This document shows positions 58,291 to 64,000 of a stretch of DNA of 64,000 nt, in pieces. Made by a program: the position numbers and the translations under genes. Below the pieces are notes generated by a model. That model was not told the origin of the DNA, searched no databases, and saw only the letters and a list, made by a program, of their open reading frames with translations. Numbering within the stretch: the stretch's first letter is position 1; each line of letters begins with the position of its first letter. Source of the DNA: Pempheris klunzingeri (lineage: Eukaryota; Chordata; Actinopteri; Acropomatiformes; Pempheridae); assembly GCF_042242105.1 (NCBI RefSeq), contig NC_092025.1:19981156-20045155 (forward strand). The letters run 5' to 3'.

Positions 58291-59899
58291 AAAAAGATAA
58301 ATGAACCTCATCTTTTTAGCAGATTGTGGTGAAGATTCCAGGAGGCAAGGACACCAAGCTGTTGGGACTGCTGGATGAAAGAAGAAGCCTGGAAACTAAT
58401 GTGCGTTCTTGTCCTCCATGATGTGTTTGACTGAAATAAGAGTTGACATGCAACGACTGCAGCAGTTAACCTATTGTGAACGATTGCAACTCATGATGAG
58501 ACATCACCAATCACAACTTCGACACGAGTTTAGGTTGATCCTATGACATAAAGCACAGCCTGTGCCTTTACACAGGTGCTGCTTTATTTGAGACATTTTT
58601 TCTCTTCAGCATTACAAATTTTGACTTTGCCTCTGCACATTTGATCATCGCATCAAGACCAGGCCTGGATAGTGGGCCCGTGGGTCAAAAAGTAGACTCC
58701 TATTGAACTGCCCATGTTCTCCTCCTTTAGTTTGGTCCCCATTTTGCCACCCATTGGTAATGGTAAGCCTGATCATGACCTCATTTACAACATTAACATA
58801 TCCAGACACACATTATGTGCTATTTGGATAATGAAATCTGATTACAGGTCTTTTTCAACTAAACTGAAGTGTTCTCATTTTCTCATGTCAGCCTCCATTG
58901 AAATCAAACCTCAATATTCAATTTAGGAATGCAGAGCTACATGACTCAGGTCTGGAGAAACAATGTGCGGTACTGTTAAGAGCTACACACACTGTATACA
59001 ATGTATAAAATGAGGTTGGTAAAGTGGAGAGGCTTGTTAGTACCTGTGGTAACTCAGCTATGTGTAACATTTGTCTTCATGATGATGCTAAAGATCCTCC
59101 AACTTCTGATTAAAGTCATCATATCTTTAATGAAAGTAAAGATTCAAATCAAGACATTTATGTCACTTGTTATATGTCACAAGTCCAAGTCAGTGTTTGC
59201 TTGTTGTTATCTTCTAGGTTTAATTGTCACACACATCATATCTCATGCGCACAATTCAAGAAATTTGCAAATCCCTGATATACAGTGTGCCTCTGAATGC
59301 ACCACCAAGAAGGGTTTCAAAACAGCCCTCGCTCACTCAGTGATCGCATATCTCTGATGAAAGAAAGAAGCAACTCATTGGTCACGATGGATAACCTACA
59401 TTAAACAAGCTTCACATCAAACAGTGACTTGGTGAAAAACCTGAAAAAACTGAAAACCCATCAGTATGAGCCTTTAAAGCCAAAAAGATTAAACAAAACA
59501 CCAAGCAACAAATCAAAATTCAAAGCCCTCCATCTCAATCGCATTAAATCTTTGGAGATTGATTAAATGTTCTGACAAGAAGAGTAACAACATGGGCGCA
59601 GTGATTGAAGTTGTATGTGAAAGGAAAAAAAATGGAGCCATTCTTCTGTCTCACAATTATTCCTTCAAAAGAGTCTGGAGTCGATGATGCTTTTAACTTG
59701 GTATCAGCAGATACTTTTTTGCTTTCAGTTGTGTTTGATGCTGCAGGGGTGAAACACAGGAGCGTCATGTTCACTTCCCAGATTAAAACAGGTGATCGGT
59801 TGGACACAGGCCTGCAGTGGATGCTGTCATGCTGCACTTACATGACAATGCTGTTATGCTATTTTTGCTTTACTGTGCTGGGGTTCATTGGTAGGTCAG

Positions 59900-60150
59900 C
59901 AGGCAGTAGTTCCCAACCTGAGGGCCAGTTTCTTATCTTATCTTTTTTATTCTGCTGCTGGTTAGGTTTATTTTTGGGTAATTCTGCCCCCACATTTAGT
60001 CAAATTAAAGAATCTGATTTAATTAAGTCTTTATGTCATTTAGTGTGTCACGATTTAGACTTTATGCAACATGTTTATATGGGGTTATGAGTAGACATTG
60101 TTTCTTTTTAAGGGGTCACTTGCTAAAAAAAATATGAGAATAAAGCTTTC
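59900..60150. repeat. MITE-like teleost repeat (TTCCCAACCTGAGGG family)
   Basis: Begins with GTAGTTCCCAACCTGAGGGC and ends with TTTTTAAGGGGTCACTTGCT, with ATGCAACATGTTTATATGGG inside. This is the order of a very common fish nonautonomous DNA element. It makes up the second half of a 161-codon open frame (59605-60090). Confidence 0.6.
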
Positions 60151-60219
60151 TTCTAGGAGAGGTTTCAACTGAGGAGGAATTTCTCTCATCAGTAAATAAA
60201 GCACAGCTTTTTTGAAAGT

Positions 60220-60370
60220 TTCACCTGTGACAAATTCACATGATATACGCACATGTAGTGTTCAAATATTTCACATATGAAATGTCAGATATCATATGTG
60301 AAAACACATATTGAAATACAATTTTTCACATGAAATATAAAAGTTAGAAAACATGAATTTCACATAAGCT
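60220..60370. repeat. Degenerate array of TTCACATGTGAAA-type palindromes
   Basis: Several imperfect copies of CACATATGAAAT, CATATGTGAAAA, TTTTTCACATGAAAT and GAATTTCACATAAG occur within 150 bases in both orientations. Such CACATGTGAA arrays are a known style of repeat in fish. Confidence 0.5.
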
Positions 60371-63300
60371 TCATTGTGAGGGTTTATTTTTGTTGCCTAG
60401 ATTTGGATCTGTTCGAGCTCTGTAGCTCGTATGCAAAGTGGTCTCTCTGTTTGTTCTATTAGCCTTCTCAATTTTCCCATCTCTTCCTCTAAAGCTCTTT
60501 GTAATTGTTTTGGAGATATAAATATTTAACAAACTGTTGCCAGTGAGTTCTGATGATTATCCAAAGTATCAAGAACACTGTGTCTGTTGTTGATTTTTAT
60601 CTATTTATTGTTGTTGATTTTTTTCATTTCGATGAGCACCAGACACTTCGGTTAAATTCAAATGTGTGATATTTTGGTATTTGAGTGGATGCAGAGGTCT
60701 CAGACACAGATTAACTAAAAAATAACAATTCAAAATTTAAACCAAACCTATATATGGATTTTTTTTCCTCCTCAGGTAAGGCACCTAAAAAGGGCAGCGT
60801 CGTTGGTTTAATGAAGCAGAAATCATCAGTTGATGGTTACTCAGCCGTGTTGTAATATGTTGAATTAAATTCAGTCATGGACATCATTCACGATCCAGTC
60901 CAGGCTGTTGTAGTTGACAGTAAAATGCACCAATAAGCGAGTTTAAGGTTAGGTGACTTTAGGAGGCTCAGAATACAATTGATTTTTCTGATACTCTGAA
61001 GGTGATCAACATGTAAGACATACAGCACTGACAGGGTCATAAACATGGAGCTTTGGTTATATTGGTTATATGGGGGACTGTTTACTCTGAGGTGTTTTTT
61101 AATGTCAAAGCTTGAGAGTGATAAAAGTTTATATGTGGTTTGATTGCCAGGCAGTATTTTGCTCTGCTATTATTCGAGCAGCCATGTGAAGCATCTCAAC
61201 AAGGGACTTAAGCTCAACCCAGAATTCTTCACAGGTATCTGCTTCTCCTTCACTACCTCAGTCTGTCCTTGTGATTCGCTCCCCTCTCTGAGGTTTTCCT
61301 AAATCTCTACCTCTCAGTCCAATCAGCCTCCCTCTCTCCATCTATCTCCGTAATTTTCTCTGATCTCTTTAACTCACCCAGCGCGCAAGTGGCAAGCAAA
61401 AAGTGTGACCAAATCTTTTGTGCTGATTTAGATTCAATAGAGTTAAATATGTGTCGAATCTGCAGAGACATTAACTGTGGATGACTCTCATTTTTTCAAA
61501 AGGTTCTTTTTGGTTTTTGTTTTTGTAAGTATGCAAACCGATCCATTGACATTCATTGGGATGGGTACTGAGATGGTAGAACAAATGTGAGTGGTTTATC
61601 TCTCTGAACCACAGCAAATAAAACCGGAACTATCTGCATGGCTAGTTTGCATAAAATTGCTGGCACTCCTACCTACCTCAAAGACTCCCATACTGGACAG
61701 TTAATGTGCATTCAGATTGAACCTGAAGCGATTTTTTCTGGTGTGAGGCCCTGCCCCTGTCAGCCTTTTTAAATATGCTTTGATGAAAGAAATGTTTTAG
61801 CAGTTTCCCATCAAGTGCTTGTGGATGCATTATTCTGTTGCAATTCCAGAATGGAAAATATGATAAATTTGAAGGATAAACTTGGTTTCCTACCCAAGTA
61901 TCCTGACATGACTGCCTGCCTTCAGCTAAAAGTTAAGGGGAGCTGCTAAACATAACTGGCTGTAACAAATTAATGGCACAGAAAATAAGATAAAACAGCA
62001 TCTCTTCACTTTGAATATTCTGAACACAACTAAAAATAGGCTTTAAGGCAAAAAGGGACACAGCGTCCAGTAGCAAGAGTGAGGCTGCCTGATATCTGTA
62101 CATCCCCAGGAGCATTTATGCAGATTTACACTGGTTTTTACACTGCCTTAGTTGAATATTTGTGCCTTCTCACACAGAGCAGAAACTGAACTAAATAATC
62201 CTGATCACATGGATCACAAGGATATACTTTGAATTTGGCCGTGATGTTAATTCCTCACAAGTTTCCAAACCAGCTACAGAAAATGTACCCTACTACATCT
62301 GTGCCATTAATAAACAGTATGCAGTTGCACCCATGTAGGTATCCAAGGCAGAGATACCTGGGAGAGGGAGTCAAAAGATGTCAAGATTTTTAGTTTTCAT
62401 TGTAAAATATGCTGTTGCAGGGGCTGTTGCAGCACGAGTGCAGGGAGTCTTGTTATTATTATTTTATTTCTTTTTTCTGTTTTCTTTGGAAAGCTACCAC
62501 CACGTGTGGAAAACCCCAGGCTTGGATCGATGCACTTTTTCCCCACAGTCTAAATTGGATGGCAGGGGATTGATTCATGTGAGAGCTCAGCTAGAGCTCT
62601 GTGCTGCTGAAGAAACCTGTACTCCTCATCTGCACCGCACACACAAAAACTGAGGTATGCACATACACACTCCACCCGTGTGGCATCTTAACTCCCCTTA
62701 ATCATGTAATGTGCTCTGTGTCTAGACACCTGGATCCTCTACAGGCTGATCTTGATAATGGATCTGTGGCTCTCCAACACTTGACCCTGAGTGTAAGTCT
62801 GTGTGTATGTGCAAATGGTCATTTGTCTGGCCTGGCCTGCAGTGTCACCTAGCTCATTCTCGGGAGGGGGGAGTGCAGCAATTTTCTCTCTCACACATAG
62901 TCACTGTACAGGTGGAGCCATTGTGAGCCCAACAGTTAACTGATTGAGCTGCGCCGTGGCTGCACTGTAGGACGTTTGCTTTCATTTTAGCCGCTGGAAG
63001 GAACGAGCAGATGTAGTTTAGAAGTTGCACATTTTTTTTGTGCTTGCTCCCTGATATTCTGCAGGCTGGTTACTTAATTACTTTGAACATTGATAAAGTC
63101 AGACCTTCAGACAGAGCACACTATAGAATGTAAATATAGAGAGGTTTATGCAGCCATATTTAATATCATGCTTGCATATTGTATTGGAATATGGAATATA
63201 TTGGCATATATTATATTAAATATATGAAAACCAACCAACAAACACTGGGCGCGTGACCAGCTGGTTAAGTGGACAATGCATACACGCGTTTAACACATCA

Positions 63301-64000
63301 GTTTTGTAAATATGCATCTCTGCTGAATGTGTACAGCCACGTGTAAAGCTGTATTCAACTTATGTTTGCATAAATTAGTGTTAATGTAATTATGGATAGT
63401 ACCTGTGGCTGAGTGCATCACATATGATAATTTAATAGAGAGAAAACTATATGGCCAAGCTCCATTTAATTTCTGAAGAGTGCAAAGTGTTTTGCTTTTG
63501 TTTGATGTGGCTGAAAAAGGAGAAATGCTGCAAGCGTTCTCTCGAACATCAATAGGAGCAATTATTGTACTTGGTGCTAAAGGAAAAGTAAACGTCAAAA
63601 AGTAAAGGCCTCATAATATTTTGTTGTTATCAGCTCCTTGATTATGTGAAAATGCTGGTATTTGCCCCTTTGGATATCTTTAGCAGTCATTACCTGTTTT
63701 CAGCTGAGAGGGGCTTTGTGTTGTACCAAGCAAAGTCATTATGTTCGCTCCTTGCTGTGTTTGCTGTTGCGTGTAACTGTTAAGGTGGCTGTTTGTGGGT
63801 CTGCCATTCAAAAACACAGACAGTCCTTTAAGGTTGACAAGGAGGTTCTGGGGAGCTGCTTTTTGTATTTTATGTGCTTCTCTCTCTCAAATCCACCAGC
63901 TAACAACAATCAAATCAGTCCTCAGACTGCAACTAACCAGCACAACAGCAGCAGCCAACCAGAACTGCGATGCTGCCGCTGCTGCTGAGCATCCATTGAT

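Larger units (their letters stand above)
45660..64000. other. Long intergenic region 3' of mrpl22; no protein-coding gene recognised
   Basis: No chain of exons or recognisable protein was found in about 18 kb. Embedded items are annotated separately: microsatellites, an inverted repeat (48.2 kb), LINE remnants (50.4-51.4 kb), a SINE (53.2 kb), MITE-like repeats (59.9-60.4 kb) and unique stretches that look regulatory (47.2, 54.3, 56.3 and 57.8-58.3 kb). A pyrimidine-rich acceptor-like CCACCAG at 63893-63899 precedes a CAG-rich stretch that could be a noncoding exon of a gene to the right, but this is not testable here. Confidence 0.6.

Noticed and set aside
59605-60090. 161-codon open frame on the plus strand, outside the recognised genes
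   Set aside because: Its second half is a MITE-like repeat (TTCCCAACCTGAGGG family), the opposite strand is also open, and the translation looks like random hydrophobic sequence with no recognised motif.
60774-60856. Strong acceptor TTTTTTTTCCTCCTCAG followed by a 25-codon open frame ending in TAA
   Set aside because: An open frame of this length is common by chance, no partner exon in phase was found, and the peptide is unfamiliar.
62601-62852. Peptide CVCANGHL near the end of an open frame, resembling the CVCANGRL motif at the C-terminus of delta-sarcoglycan
   Set aside because: Similarity is limited to about seven residues in a TG-repeat-like stretch, the following residues do not match, and no acceptor or other sarcoglycan exon was seen. 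The expected neighbourhood makes it tempting but not supportable.

Overview
This window is vertebrate nuclear DNA, most likely from a ray-finned (percomorph-type) teleost. Genes are split into short exons with GT-AG junctions. CA/GT microsatellites are frequent, and several fish-type interspersed repeats are visible, including a tRNA-derived SINE, LINE 3' ends and MITE-like elements. The proteins read as orthologues of five human genes whose neighbourhood is recalled as 5q33 (MFAP3, FAM114A2, CNOT8, GEMIN5, MRPL22). No prokaryotic, viral or CRISPR feature was seen. All assignments come from reading translations and splice phases by eye; no database search was run.

Layout. 1-5.2 kb: no gene recognised; microsatellites, a possible LTR relic and a LINE tail. 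5.47-7.95 kb, minus: mfap3 (two coding exons, 342 aa). About 8.7-9.6 kb: divergent promoter region. 10.28-17.18 kb, plus: fam114a2 (13 coding exons, 491 aa). 17.7-19.4 kb: intergenic with a MITE-like repeat. 19.6-24.7 kb, plus: cnot8 (six coding exons, 285 aa). 25.7-42.3 kb, minus: gemin5 (28 coding exons, 1457 aa), tail-to-tail with cnot8. 42.32-42.73 kb: compact divergent promoter. 42.73-45.65 kb, plus: mrpl22 (seven coding exons, 208 aa). 45.66-64 kb: about 18 kb without a recognised gene, holding a SINE, a LINE 3' fragment, a hairpin-forming inverted repeat, other repeats and several stretches that look like conserved regulatory DNA.

Functionally these are mostly housekeeping genes: mRNA deadenylation (cnot8), snRNP assembly and translation control (gemin5), the mitochondrial large ribosomal subunit (mrpl22), a Golgi/trafficking-linked DUF719 protein (fam114a2) and an Ig-domain membrane protein (mfap3). 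They are arranged as two head-to-head pairs plus cnot8. For every gene the exon chain was joined by phase and totals an exact multiple of three, with no frameshift or internal stop, so all five look intact.

Most notable observations: a probable non-canonical GC-AG intron in fam114a2; dinucleotide repeats at the acceptors of several exons; minimal upstream ORFs, including an AUG-UGA start-stop, in the mfap3/fam114a2 leaders; a long inverted repeat at 48.2 kb; and a possible unannotated exon at 58.3 kb. I found no convincing wholly new biological system.
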